From RUG11462 sp045649405 (GTDB taxonomy: Bacteria; Bacillota; Clostridia; Oscillospirales; Acutalibacteraceae): DNA of 64,000 nt. Shown piece by piece: positions 9,182 to 17,687 of the stretch. Location of the stretch: positions 1 to 64,000 of the forward strand of contig JAZRPW010000038.1 of NCBI GenBank assembly GCA_045649405.1, in the 5' to 3' direction. The translations under genes and the position numbers were made by a program. The first letter of the stretch is position 1, and each line of letters opens with the position of its first letter. The notes below the pieces were generated by a model that worked only from the letters and a program-made list of their open reading frames with translations, was not told the DNA's origin and did not search any database.

Positions 9182-9727
9182 ATGGATATCTTTTTCGAGC
9201 AAATAGTACACAAAAAACCTACATTAATTCAAAAGATTTTCAAAATTGCAATTATTATTGCTTCAATTGCATTGATAATTTCACTTGCGCTTTTTGCAAT
9301 TTCAATGCTTGGCAGAAATGCAATTTTTCCACCAATCATTGCACTTTTAGCAGTGGGTGTTGGCTACGGCACTCGTTGGTATGTTAAAAGAATGTATATT
9401 GAATATGAATACTCAATTACAAATGGCGATTTTGATATTGACAAAATTTATGGCAAGTCAAAAAGAGAGCGCATTATCTCTTGCAATTGTCAAGATTTTG
9501 ATGAAATTGGCCCTTATGATGAGCGTGCTATTAGAAGACTTCGCCCTGTTGAGTTTGATGCAAAGGTAATTGCTGCAAGCATGCAAGATGAAGGTCTTTA
9601 TTACGTTACAGTTAACCACAAAAGAGCAGGTTTGGTTTTAATTATTCTAAAACCAGATGAAAGAATTAAAGAAGGATTTAAAAAATTCATTCCGAGGTTT
9701 ATTCAAAATGGTGTTAAGTGGGATTGA
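9182..9727 (+). CDS. Two-pass membrane protein, DUF6106-like
   Basis: 181 residues. Two hydrophobic helices (about residues 22-45 and 49-68) are followed by a soluble domain containing YEYSITNGDFDIDKIYGKSKRERI. This resembles a family of small Clostridia membrane proteins annotated as DUF6106; I give that name from memory of the motif and not from a search. RBS TAGGAG is 10 nt upstream. Its last 20 bases overlap acpS, so it is co-translated with that gene. The function is unknown; the soluble domain looks PH-like (bPH2 fold) by pattern only. Confidence 0.65.
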   Translation: MDIFFEQIVHKKPTLIQKIFKIAIIIASIALIISLALFAISMLGRNAIFPPIIALLAVGVGYGTRWYVKRMYIEYEYSITNGDFDIDKIYGKSKRERIISCNCQDFDEIGPYDERAIRRLRPVEFDAKVIAASMQDEGLYYVTVNHKRAGLVLIILKPDERIKEGFKKFIPRFIQNGVKWD

Positions 9728-10073
9728 TTTAGTAGAAATCAAAAGAATTAAAAAGTCGCTTGAAAACGAGCGCTTTTTGGAAAAATATTTTAGCGAAAAC
9801 GAGCGAAAAGAATTAGCGCAAAAAAACTTTCGCCCAGAAAGTGTTGCGGCTTGTTTTGCCGCTAAAGAAGCATTTTTAAAGGTAATGCAAACAGGTCTTG
9901 CAGGGTTTTCGCTTTGCGAAATCGAGTTGTTGCATTTGCCTTCAGGTGCGCCTTATATAAATCTTTTAGGCAAAGCAAAACAACGTGCCGATGAAATGGG
10001 ACTTGTGCTTTCGGTTAGCATTACTCACACAAAAGATTTAGCGCAAGCAATTGTAATAGGAGAAGTTAAATGA
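9708..10073 (+). CDS. acpS: Holo-[acyl-carrier-protein] synthase
   Basis: 121 residues. It transfers 4'-phosphopantetheine from CoA to a serine of apo-ACP, enabling fatty acid synthesis. The N-terminal metal-binding motif GIDLVEIKRI and the CFAAKEAFLKVMQTG motif with catalytic Glu/Lys are present. I place the start at the ATG at 9708, giving MVLSGIDLVEI. It matches the family N-terminus and has GAGG 10 nt upstream, whereas an upstream in-frame ATG would add 17 residues that belong to the preceding gene's reading region. The last base pair of the stop overlaps gtrA (ATGA). Confidence 0.94.
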   Translation: MVLSGIDLVEIKRIKKSLENERFLEKYFSENERKELAQKNFRPESVAACFAAKEAFLKVMQTGLAGFSLCEIELLHLPSGAPYINLLGKAKQRADEMGLVLSVSITHTKDLAQAIVIGEVK

Positions 10074-10519
10074 AATTAATTGATAAAACAACATTCAAGT
10101 TTTTGTTAGTTGGTGTTATTAACACTTTGGTTGGCACAGGCGTTATGTTTTTGTTTTACAACCTTTGTGGTTTTAATTACTGGTTTTCATCTGCTTCAAA
10201 CTATGTTGTTGGAAGTATTGTTAGTTACTTTTTAAATAAATATTTCACATTCAAATCAAATGCTAACAATTTAAAAAGCATTGTTAAATTTGTTATTAAC
10301 ATTTCGGTTTGCTATTTAGTGGCTTATGGTGCCGCACAAAGAATTGTTTATTTTGTTTGTGAAGGTTTACGAGAAAATGTTGAATTTTTCTCATTCTTAA
10401 ACGAAAAATGGTGTGACAACCTTGCAATGCTTGCGGGAATGTGCATTTTTGTAGTGCTTAATTACATTGGTCAGCGTTTCTTTGTGTTTAAAGATGATGG
10501 TGGTAAAGAAAATGAATAA
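10070..10519 (+). CDS. GtrA-like four-helix membrane protein
   Basis: 149 residues with four hydrophobic segments. The FKFLLVGVINTLVGTG opening and the SYFLNKYFTFKS motif after helix 2 are diagnostic of the GtrA family (PF04138). GtrA proteins take part in moving undecaprenyl-linked sugars across the membrane during glycosylation of surface polymers or teichoic acids. No glycosyltransferase lies next to it, so the substrate is open. It is coupled to acpS by ATGA and overlaps the next gene by 8 nt. Confidence 0.85.
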   Translation: MKLIDKTTFKFLLVGVINTLVGTGVMFLFYNLCGFNYWFSSASNYVVGSIVSYFLNKYFTFKSNANNLKSIVKFVINISVCYLVAYGAAQRIVYFVCEGLRENVEFFSFLNEKWCDNLAMLAGMCIFVVLNYIGQRFFVFKDDGGKENE

Positions 10520-11144
10520 AGTTGTTAAATGGATTTCAAATTACTGGTATCATTACAAATTAAGAACAATTTTGTGTTTGTTTTTTGCAGTTGTTGTTGG
10601 CGTCAGCATTTTTGAATTTGCTACAAGAGAAAGTTATGACTTGAAGGTTTATTTTTATATGAGCGAGTTTGTAAGCAGTGAGGTTGAAACATCGCTTGAA
10701 GAGACTTTAGAAGGTTATTACAGCGAGCAAGGGCTCGAAAAAAACATTCAGGTTATCAATCTTTCTTACGACCCTTACAAGGCAGATGGCGAGCAAAAAA
10801 TGTCTTATGCTTCGGCACTTGCAGGGGAGTTAAGATTAAAAGAAAATTTCTTGATTTTGACCGATGAATATAGATTTAATGAGCTAGACAAAAATCAAAC
10901 TTTTAACAATGTTTTTGAAGAAAATGAGTTGTTTGACAGGTTTGATAACAAAGCATATTCATTAAAATCAACCGAGTTTGAAAAAACTTTCCAAATTAGA
11001 ATAAGCAAAAATGGTGGCGAAGGCAAAAGAATGCCAGAATTGTTCATTTCTTTGCTTGACGCACCGGAAAATAACGGCAAAAATTACGAGAATTACAAAC
11101 AAGCAAGTCAGCTTGTGAATTATATAATTAAGAAGGAAAAATAA
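10512..11144 (+). CDS. Uncharacterised single-pass membrane protein
   Basis: 211 residues from the ATG at 10512. I prefer this to an earlier in-frame start because it follows the basic N-terminus MNKVVKW and avoids a long overlap. One membrane helix (about residues 20-38) is followed by an extracytoplasmic domain rich in Glu and Asn, with no motif I recognise. It overlaps gtrA by 8 nt and is followed after 1 nt by yifB, so it is embedded in a tight operon. The orientation (short cytoplasmic N-terminus) is inferred from the positive residues before the helix. Confidence 0.7.
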   Translation: MNKVVKWISNYWYHYKLRTILCLFFAVVVGVSIFEFATRESYDLKVYFYMSEFVSSEVETSLEETLEGYYSEQGLEKNIQVINLSYDPYKADGEQKMSYASALAGELRLKENFLILTDEYRFNELDKNQTFNNVFEENELFDRFDNKAYSLKSTEFEKTFQIRISKNGGEGKRMPELFISLLDAPENNGKNYENYKQASQLVNYIIKKEK

Positions 11145-11145
11145 A

Positions 11146-12684
11146 ATGTTTTCAGTTGTAAACAGTATGGGTGTTTTTGGCATTGAAGCATACAAAGTAA
11201 CGGTTGAAACTAACATTTCGGCAGGCGTGCCAAGTTTTGAAATTGTTGGTCTTCCTGACGCTTCTGTCAGAGAATCTCGTGAGCGTGTGCGCTCAGCAAT
11301 TCGCAATAATGGACTTAAGTTTCCACTCGCACATATCATAATAAATTTAGCGCCGGCAGATATTAAAAAAGAAGGCTCGGTTTACGATCTTCCACTTCTT
11401 ATTGGTGTGTTGCTTTCAGGTGGCGAAATTGATTGTGATGTTTCAGATTGCGTGTTTGTTGGCGAGTTGTCATTGCAAGGGGAAATTCGCCCAGTAAAAG
11501 GGCTTTTGTCAATGGCAATAAAAGCAAAAGAAACAGGGCTTAAAAGAATGTTTGTGCCTGCAACACAGGCTTCACAAGCAGCAGTGGTAGATGGAATTGA
11601 AGTTTACCCAGTTAACAATGTTTCAGAACTTTTAATGCACCTTAACGGAATGGCGCCAATAGAAAAATGCGTTGTTCCACCTTTTGACACAGTGCTTCAA
11701 AATTCATTAAAAGACAGTTTGCTTGACTTTGCAGATGTTGCAGGTCAGGCGTTTGCAAAGCGTGCAGTTGAAATTGCTTGTGCTGGTGGGCACAACTTGT
11801 TGCTCATTGGTTCGCCAGGTTCTGGTAAAAGTATGATTGCAAAGCGCATTCCAACAATTTTGCCTTCAATGACCTTTGAAGAATCAATTAAAACAAGTGA
11901 AATTCACTCGGTTGCAGGCAAACTTTCAAGTGAAAAACCACTTATAACAATAAGACCGTTCCGTTCGCCACACCACACAGTATCTCCACCTGCATTGTCT
12001 GGTGGCGGCACAAATCCGGCTCCTGGCGAAGTGTCACTCGCACACAATGGCGTGTTGTTTTTAGATGAGTTGCCTGAGTTTGGTAGAAAGTCAATGGAAG
12101 TTTTGCGTCAACCACTTGAAGATGGAAATATTACCATTTCTCGTGTTTCAGGCACACTTACATATCCTTGTCAAGTAATGTTTGTTGCGGCAATGAATCC
12201 TTGCCCTTGTGGTTATTACGGCCACCCTGTTAAAAAGTGTAGTTGTTCTGAAACTGCGGTAACAAAATATCTAAATAAAGTTTCAGGTCCACTTCTTGAT
12301 AGAATTGATATTCAAATTGAAGTTCCACCAGTGCAATATGATGAACTTGTCAACAAAACAAAGGCAGAAAGTTCAGAAAACATTAGAGCAAGGGTTGAAT
12401 CTGCTCGAGCAATCCAAAGAGAGCGTTTTAAAGGCGATGGCATTTCTTCAAACGCACAAATGACAGCCCCAATGCTTAAAAAATATTGTGAATTAAACGA
12501 AGAAGCGAGTGCTTATTTGAAAAATGGCTTTGAAAAACTCAGTTTGTCTGGCAGAGCATATGACCGAATTTTGAAGGTTGCAAGAACAATTGCAGATTTG
12601 GCAGGCAGCGAAGATATAACAAAGCAACACATTGCCGAAGCATTTAGACTTAGATGCCTTGATAAAAAATATTGGAATAATTAA
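11146..12684 (+). CDS. YifB/ComM-family Mg-chelatase-like AAA+ ATPase
   Basis: 512 residues. An N-terminal LonC-like ChlI domain (GVFGIEAYKVTVETNISAG, VGLPDASVRESRERVRSAI) is followed by the AAA+ core with Walker A GSPGSGKSM near residue 223 and FLDELPEF as Walker B. MFVAAMNPCPCGYYGHP and a C-terminal helical domain complete it. In Gram-negatives ComM is a branch-migration helicase in natural transformation. In Firmicutes this gene commonly sits near dprA, which is not seen here. RBS AGAAGGA precedes the ATG. It is the last gene of the acpS-gtrA run; I see no clear terminator hairpin after it. Confidence 0.93.
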   Translation: MFSVVNSMGVFGIEAYKVTVETNISAGVPSFEIVGLPDASVRESRERVRSAIRNNGLKFPLAHIIINLAPADIKKEGSVYDLPLLIGVLLSGGEIDCDVSDCVFVGELSLQGEIRPVKGLLSMAIKAKETGLKRMFVPATQASQAAVVDGIEVYPVNNVSELLMHLNGMAPIEKCVVPPFDTVLQNSLKDSLLDFADVAGQAFAKRAVEIACAGGHNLLLIGSPGSGKSMIAKRIPTILPSMTFEESIKTSEIHSVAGKLSSEKPLITIRPFRSPHHTVSPPALSGGGTNPAPGEVSLAHNGVLFLDELPEFGRKSMEVLRQPLEDGNITISRVSGTLTYPCQVMFVAAMNPCPCGYYGHPVKKCSCSETAVTKYLNKVSGPLLDRIDIQIEVPPVQYDELVNKTKAESSENIRARVESARAIQRERFKGDGISSNAQMTAPMLKKYCELNEEASAYLKNGFEKLSLSGRAYDRILKVARTIADLAGSEDITKQHIAEAFRLRCLDKKYWNN

Positions 12685-12758
12685 TAGTCAATGTTTACAA
12701 AAAGGATTTATAAAAGTTGTTGAATTCGCACAAAGATGAATTTAGATAGTTTTTATTG

Positions 12759-12787
12759 TTGAAAATATTAGTGTATTATGATATACT
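12759..12787 (+). promoter_or_regulatory. Promoter of the secreted FN3 protein
   Basis: -35 TTGAAA (12759-12764), 17-nt spacer, -10 TATACT (12782-12787). An AGGAGG ribosome binding site at 12825-12830 is 9 nt before the start codon. Confidence 0.75.
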
Positions 12788-12839
12788 ATTTATGCTAAAA
12801 AAGAACTATATTTTCACAAAACTTAGGAGGTAATTATTT

Positions 12840-14627
12840 ATGAAATCATTAAAAAAAGTTCTTAGCATTGTATTAGCATTGTTGATGCTTTGCAGTTGCA
12901 TCGTAGTATCATCAATTTCATCTTCAGCTCTTACTCTTGAAGAGATGGATAATGAAAAATATGATGATAACATTTTGTTCACTGGTGACGAATTCATCAG
13001 AAGTTATTCTTATGGTACTTATCTTACAGACAACTGGCCAAGACAGGTATCATTCAACGAAGACGGTTGGATGAGAATGCAAAGCCAAACTGCTGAAGAA
13101 ATCGAAAATGACGAAGCTGGTACTTATGACAAACAATGGTCTCTTAGCTTCATTCCAACAGCAGAATACCAAGCACAATTCAAAAACGGTGTAAAATATG
13201 CTATTGAAGAAGGTAACAGCATTGCTTACCAATATTTCTACACAAAGAGCGCTAATGTTAAAGGTCAAAAAGGTGACCAAGGCGCAGTTGACTACACACT
13301 TTCATACACAATTGGTGCTGATATCGAAGGCGATGGTTCATACAGCTACAACATTGTAATCGGTTCTCAAAAGAACTTTACAACAAAACACCCAATGTAT
13401 GAATACCAATATCAAAACACAGCATTCACACTTGGTGAACTCGCAGAAGTAATTGATATGGAAATCGACTTCAAATTAAAAAGCGTTACATACCAACCAA
13501 GAAACTATGACTCAGATGGTATTGGTATGTTAGACCTTTACTTCTCACCATTGTACGTTAACAACGTTCCTGGTTCAAATGGTATTGACCCAATGAACGT
13601 AGATGATTTCAAATTGTACGACATTCGTCCTTATATTAATAGCACAACATTCGTTTCAGGCAAACTTGACAAAGATGGCGACGGCGACATTTTCAACGAT
13701 TGGCAATGGACAACATGGGAAAAAGGTCCAGATGATGACCACCCACCAATTTATGGTTCAGATGAATACGGCAACAAGGGTGATATCGAAAGAGATAAAG
13801 AAACAAGATGCCCAATTATGGCAGACGGTTCTCTTTACAACCCAATTCCAATTGTTCAACTTGTAAAAGAAGGCGACGTTGTTGTTTCTAATTTGAAAGC
13901 AGAAGTTAACGGTTCAAGCGTTAAAGTTTCATGGGAAAACACTGGTTCTGAAGCAAGTGGTTATGATGTTGACCTTTACAAAGATGGTGAATGGTTAGAA
14001 TATGCTGAAACAACAGGCACATCTGTTGAATTTACAGATCTTGAAGAAGGTTCTTATGTTGCAACTGTTTATGGTTACAATGTAGAAGGTACAATGGCTC
14101 GTGGTAGAGATGTTGCATTTGAAATTGGTGGTAGTGCACCAGTTGAAACAGAACCAACAACAGTTCCTATTCCAACAGCTCCTACAACAAAACCAACAGA
14201 AGCTCCAGCTCCTACAACAGCTGCTCCAACTACAGTAGCTCCAACTACAGTAGCTCCAACTACAGCTGCTCCAACTACAGTTGCTCCTACAACAGTAGCT
14301 CCAACAACTGCAGCTCCTACTACAGTAGCTCCTACAACACCTGCTAAAGTTGTAAAATTAAAAGTACCTAAATTCAAATTGACTTCAGGTAAAAAACAAT
14401 TTAAAGTTAAATACACAAAAGTAGCAAATGCTACTGGCTTCCAAGTAAGATATAAACTTAAAGGTAAATGGATTACAAAAACATTTAAAACCAAAAAGAC
14501 AGCTACAAAAGCAATCAAAAAGCTCAAAAAAGGTACTTACCAAGTACAAGTTAGAGCAATGCTTACAAAAGGCAAAACTAAAACATACTCAGCTTGGAGC
14601 AAAGCTAAAAAAGTTAAAGTAAAATAA
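12840..14627 (+). CDS. Secreted multidomain protein with FN3 domain, APTT repeats and basic C-terminal module
   Basis: 595 residues. A signal peptide (about 1-30, LLMLCSCIVVSSISSSA) is followed by an N-terminal domain of about 300 residues that I do not recognise. It is aromatic, with a Ca-loop-like DKDGDGD near residue 280. An FN3 domain follows (about 345-425), then a nine-fold APTT[A/V] linker, then a basic module from about 508 (FKLTSGKKQFKVKYTKV...GFQVRYK.KGKWITK). That module recurs at the end of the second GH25 protein (54388-56202). The LCSC context could make it a lipoprotein, but the downstream ISSSA fits signal peptidase I equally well. It has its own promoter, a perfect AGGAGG and a terminator, so it is a strong monocistronic gene. 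The function is unknown; surface attachment or binding is likely. Confidence 0.85.
   Translation: MKSLKKVLSIVLALLMLCSCIVVSSISSSALTLEEMDNEKYDDNILFTGDEFIRSYSYGTYLTDNWPRQVSFNEDGWMRMQSQTAEEIENDEAGTYDKQWSLSFIPTAEYQAQFKNGVKYAIEEGNSIAYQYFYTKSANVKGQKGDQGAVDYTLSYTIGADIEGDGSYSYNIVIGSQKNFTTKHPMYEYQYQNTAFTLGELAEVIDMEIDFKLKSVTYQPRNYDSDGIGMLDLYFSPLYVNNVPGSNGIDPMNVDDFKLYDIRPYINSTTFVSGKLDKDGDGDIFNDWQWTTWEKGPDDDHPPIYGSDEYGNKGDIERDKETRCPIMADGSLYNPIPIVQLVKEGDVVVSNLKAEVNGSSVKVSWENTGSEASGYDVDLYKDGEWLEYAETTGTSVEFTDLEEGSYVATVYGYNVEGTMARGRDVAFEIGGSAPVETEPTTVPIPTAPTTKPTEAPAPTTAAPTTVAPTTVAPTTAAPTTVAPTTVAPTTAAPTTVAPTTPAKVVKLKVPKFKLTSGKKQFKVKYTKVANATGFQVRYKLKGKWITKTFKTKKTATKAIKKLKKGTYQVQVRAMLTKGKTKTYSAWSKAKKVKVK
14208..14342 (+). 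repeat. Nine 15-bp repeats coding APTT[A/V/P]
   Basis: Nine in-frame copies of a 15-bp unit encode APTTA or APTTV, with APTTP in the last copy. They form a flexible, probably glycosylated linker. Third positions vary between copies, so the array is old enough to have diverged. Confidence 0.9.
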
Positions 14628-14639
14628 TTACTATTTCTA

Positions 14640-14669
14640 AAAAGGTCGGCTAATTTAAGCCGACCTTTT
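14640..14669 (+). terminator. Terminator after the secreted FN3 protein
   Basis: AAAAGGTCGGCT/AGCCGACCTTTT hairpin with a 6-nt loop and a following T-rich stretch, 12 nt past the stop codon. Confidence 0.9.
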
Positions 14670-14677
14670 ACTTTTAA

Positions 14678-14706
14678 TTGACAATTAATCTTATTTATTA
14701 TATAAT
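14678..14706 (+). promoter_or_regulatory. Consensus promoter of the dockerin gene
   Basis: TTGACA (14678-14683), 17-nt spacer, TATAAT (14701-14706): a perfect sigma-A consensus, 31 nt before the start codon. Confidence 0.85.
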
Positions 14707-14737
14707 TAATTTGTTAATTTTAAGTGGAGGCAAATAG

Positions 14738-16306
14738 ATGAAAAAGATAATTTCAATTTTGCTTGTAGTAGCCATTTTTATTTTTGGTAACTGCATAGTT
14801 CAGGCAAGTGAAGATGAGCAATATAACCCAGTTGATTTAGTGATGGGCGATGTTAACGGAGATGGAGAAGTTAATGTTGCTGATTGTTTAAATTTTAGAG
14901 AGACAATGGTCAATAAAAAGAATGCTTATATTTTGTGTGAATATGCTGATTTAAATGGAGATTTTGTTTGCAATGTTGCTGACCTTTTGCTTTTGAGAAA
15001 ACAACTTTGCGGGTTTGATGTGCAGTTTGCAGATTATAATTTTGGAGAATTTGTTGGAGATGTAACTAATGAACTTCAAGATTTAGGAAAAAACAATTTT
15101 GACACCGCAAATACCGATTGGGATGATAGCAACGTTGAAAAAATTGACGCAAGAAACCCTAATGATATGATTGCCTACAAATCAAAGGTTTATGTAACAG
15201 GTGGCAATTATGATACAAACCAAGGCCCTGTTAGAGTTACTTATTATTCCCGTGAATATAATGAAGGTAAAAATGCAGGCACAATTGATACTGAGCAAAT
15301 CAATCGTTTTTACAAATTTGATGATGTGGTTTTCACAACTTCAATTGATGAACGCACTTGGGGTTCTGGTAGCGTTAGTTTTTTGAAAGATTATAGATTG
15401 TTTTTCCAAACAAACGCAGGTGTTTTGCAAAAAAACATTCACTGTTATGATATGTCGAAATTCGGTGGCACCTACTTTTTTGCCGGCTCTGCTGTTGATT
15501 ATAATGATAAATATGTTGGATACAGTGGAAGTAAACTTGAACTTTCAAAAGGCATTATTTATATGTTTAAGGGTAGCGACATTACAAAATGCACCGCAAA
15601 TGATTTTGTAGATGTGCCTATTGTAAACAAAAATGGCGATGTAATTGACTTCGATACTGATATGAATGAGTACACAACTTCAAGCGGAAAAACTTATTAT
15701 ACAACCGCTTATGGAGTGCCAAGGGTTTATGACCTTTTTGAGTGGGGCGAAGATTTATATGCGCTTTATTATGACCAGTATATGTATGGCAATTATTATC
15801 CACAAGAAAAAAATTATAACGGTCTTTATAAGTTTGATGCGCAAAAACAAGCATTTGTTTTTGAGCCAGATTTAAAAATCGACATCTTTAGAGATAAGTT
15901 TGTTGAATCTCAAGATAAAAACAAAATCTTGCACGACTTTGAGTGGGGTGACAGATACTATTTTGTTACCGATGTTGGTTTGTTAAGCACAAATGATTTT
16001 AAAAATTATCAAGAAGAGTATATTGATGAAGTACCATATGCTATTATAAAAGATGTGATTTTTAGAGACAACAGTGCTTATTTGGTTTGCAGTGAGGTAA
16101 ACAGTAAAGGCAACTACACAACCTATTTGTACAAAACAACCGACTTTAGAAATTATTCTAAAATCTTGCAGTTTGACGCTGGCTCATTTGTAAGAAGCTT
16201 TGAATATTGCAACGGCGCTTTTTACTTTGGGCTTGGCGCAACAAAAGAAGGGAATTACTGCAACACAGAATGTGGCAGAATTTATAGATATATTTATTAC
16301 AAATAA
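14738..16306 (+). CDS. Secreted dockerin type I protein with propeller-like domain
   Basis: 522 residues. A signal peptide (about 1-24) precedes a dockerin (residues 37-93) with two Ca-binding loops, DVNGDGEVNVADCLNFRE and DLNGDFVCNVADLLLLRK. The remaining 400 or so residues are Asp-, Tyr- and Phe-rich. They share ordered motifs with the three proteins at 28574-32296 (RNP.DM..Y.SKVYV..G.YD.N.GP, E.I.RFY.FDD, S.D...WG, a NIHCYDM block). Short repeated hydrophobic strands suggest a beta-propeller. Dockerins dock secreted enzymes on cohesin scaffolds, but no cohesin is visible in this window. No glycoside hydrolase motif is recognised. The gene is likely extracellular and monocistronic or co-transcribed with eno. 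Confidence 0.85.
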   Translation: MKKIISILLVVAIFIFGNCIVQASEDEQYNPVDLVMGDVNGDGEVNVADCLNFRETMVNKKNAYILCEYADLNGDFVCNVADLLLLRKQLCGFDVQFADYNFGEFVGDVTNELQDLGKNNFDTANTDWDDSNVEKIDARNPNDMIAYKSKVYVTGGNYDTNQGPVRVTYYSREYNEGKNAGTIDTEQINRFYKFDDVVFTTSIDERTWGSGSVSFLKDYRLFFQTNAGVLQKNIHCYDMSKFGGTYFFAGSAVDYNDKYVGYSGSKLELSKGIIYMFKGSDITKCTANDFVDVPIVNKNGDVIDFDTDMNEYTTSSGKTYYTTAYGVPRVYDLFEWGEDLYALYYDQYMYGNYYPQEKNYNGLYKFDAQKQAFVFEPDLKIDIFRDKFVESQDKNKILHDFEWGDRYYFVTDVGLLSTNDFKNYQEEYIDEVPYAIIKDVIFRDNSAYLVCSEVNSKGNYTTYLYKTTDFRNYSKILQFDAGSFVRSFEYCNGAFYFGLGATKEGNYCNTECGRIYRYIYYK

Positions 16307-16357
16307 ATAAGTAAAAAAATGGGCATAATAATACAAAAACAAAAGGAGAGTATTATT

Positions 16358-17644
16358 ATGCCTATTATTGATTCTATAAAAGCCTTGCAGGTGCTTGATT
16401 CAAGAGGCAACCCAACAATCAAAGTAACCGTTACAACCGATTGTGGGGCGTCTGGTAGCGCTTTTGTGCCATCTGGCGCATCAACCGGCGAATACGAAGC
16501 ACATGAATTGCGTGATGGCGAAAAAGAGTATGGTGGCAAGGGCGTTTTAAAAGCCGTTGAAATGATTGAAAATGTAATTGCCAAGATTTTGGTTGGCCAT
16601 TACAGCGTTTTAAATCAACGCCAAATCGACAATGTTTTAATACAAGCCGATGGCACAAAAAACAAATCAACCTTTGGCGCAAATGCAATTCTTGGCGTGT
16701 CATTAGCAGTTGCAAAAGCCGCGGCAGATTATTTTTGTATGCCACTTTATCAATACATTGGTGGAATTAGCGCAAACGTTTTGCCAACGCCAATGATGAA
16801 CATTTTAAACGGTGGCGCTCACGCAAAAAACGGGCTTGATTTTCAAGAGTTTATGATAATGCCGACAGGAGCTAAAAGTTTTGCAGATGCTGTTAGAATT
16901 GGAAGCGAGATTTTTCATTCTTTAAAACAGGTGCTAAATTCAAAAAATCTTTCAACTGGGGTAGGAGATGAAGGTGGCTTTGCACCTGAAATTTCAAGCA
17001 CAATTGAATCATTAGATTTAATAACTAAAGCAACTGAAAACGCAGGTTACAAATTAGGTCAAGATGTAATGTTGGCAATTGATGCGGCATCAAGCGAATT
17101 TTATAACAAGACCAACAATTGTTATGATTTTGAAGGTAAACAGAGAACGGCAAAAGAAATGATAGACTTTTACATTGAGTTGTGTGAAAAATATCCAATC
17201 ATTTCAATTGAAGATGCACTTGAACAAAACGACTTTGAAAATATGAAGATTTTGACCGAGACTTTGGGCAAAAATGTTCAACTTGTTGGCGATGATTTGT
17301 TTGTCACTAACACGCAAAGATTAAAAACTGGAATTGATGAAAAGTGTGCAAATTCAATTTTGATAAAACCAAACCAAATTGGCACATTATCAGAAACAAT
17401 TGATGCAATTGTAATGGCAAAAAGGGCAAATTACACAGCTGTTATGTCACATCGCTCAGGCGAAACCGAAGATACAACAATTGCAGATTTAGCAGTAGCA
17501 CTCAATGTTGGACAAATTAAAACTGGCTCGCTTTCAAGAAGTGAACGCACTGCAAAATACAACAGATTAATTGAAATTGAAAGTAATTTGAAAAACTCTT
17601 GCTGTTTTGCAGGTAGCGATGCTTTTAATAATATTATTCACTAA
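16358..17644 (+). CDS. eno: Enolase
   Basis: 428 residues. It catalyses 2-phosphoglycerate to phosphoenolpyruvate in glycolysis. Motifs in order: VLDSRGNPT, the substrate loop SGAS TGEYEA, LPTPMMNILNGGAHA, GDEGGFAPE, LAIDAASSEFY, SIEDALEQ, LVGDDLFVTN, catalytic-lysine segment ILIKPNQIGTLSET, and SHRSGETEDTTIADLAVALN. The start is the ATG at 16358, giving MPIIDSIKALQVLDSRG with AAAGGAGA 9 nt upstream. A 13-residue in-frame extension upstream has no family support. It is unusual to find it alone, away from gpmI/tpiA/pgk. ILIKPNQ with Pro is less common in bacterial enolases than VKVNQ/LKLNQ. Confidence 0.95.
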   Translation: MPIIDSIKALQVLDSRGNPTIKVTVTTDCGASGSAFVPSGASTGEYEAHELRDGEKEYGGKGVLKAVEMIENVIAKILVGHYSVLNQRQIDNVLIQADGTKNKSTFGANAILGVSLAVAKAAADYFCMPLYQYIGGISANVLPTPMMNILNGGAHAKNGLDFQEFMIMPTGAKSFADAVRIGSEIFHSLKQVLNSKNLSTGVGDEGGFAPEISSTIESLDLITKATENAGYKLGQDVMLAIDAASSEFYNKTNNCYDFEGKQRTAKEMIDFYIELCEKYPIISIEDALEQNDFENMKILTETLGKNVQLVGDDLFVTNTQRLKTGIDEKCANSILIKPNQIGTLSETIDAIVMAKRANYTAVMSHRSGETEDTTIADLAVALNVGQIKTGSLSRSERTAKYNRLIEIESNLKNSCCFAGSDAFNNIIH

Positions 17645-17648
17645 AATA

Positions 17649-17683
17649 AAAAAACATCGTTTGAAATTCAAACGATGTTTTTT
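17649..17683. terminator. Bidirectional terminator between eno and the convergent Thr-rich gene
   Basis: A 17-bp near-perfect stem (CATCGTTTGAA/TTCAAACGATG core) has A-runs and T-runs on both sides, so it can terminate both converging transcripts. Confidence 0.88.
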
Positions 17684-17687
17684 GCTT

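Noticed and set aside
14075..14527. Minus-strand frame rich in VVGATVVGA repeats
   Set aside because: Complement of the APTT repeat codons; no start context.
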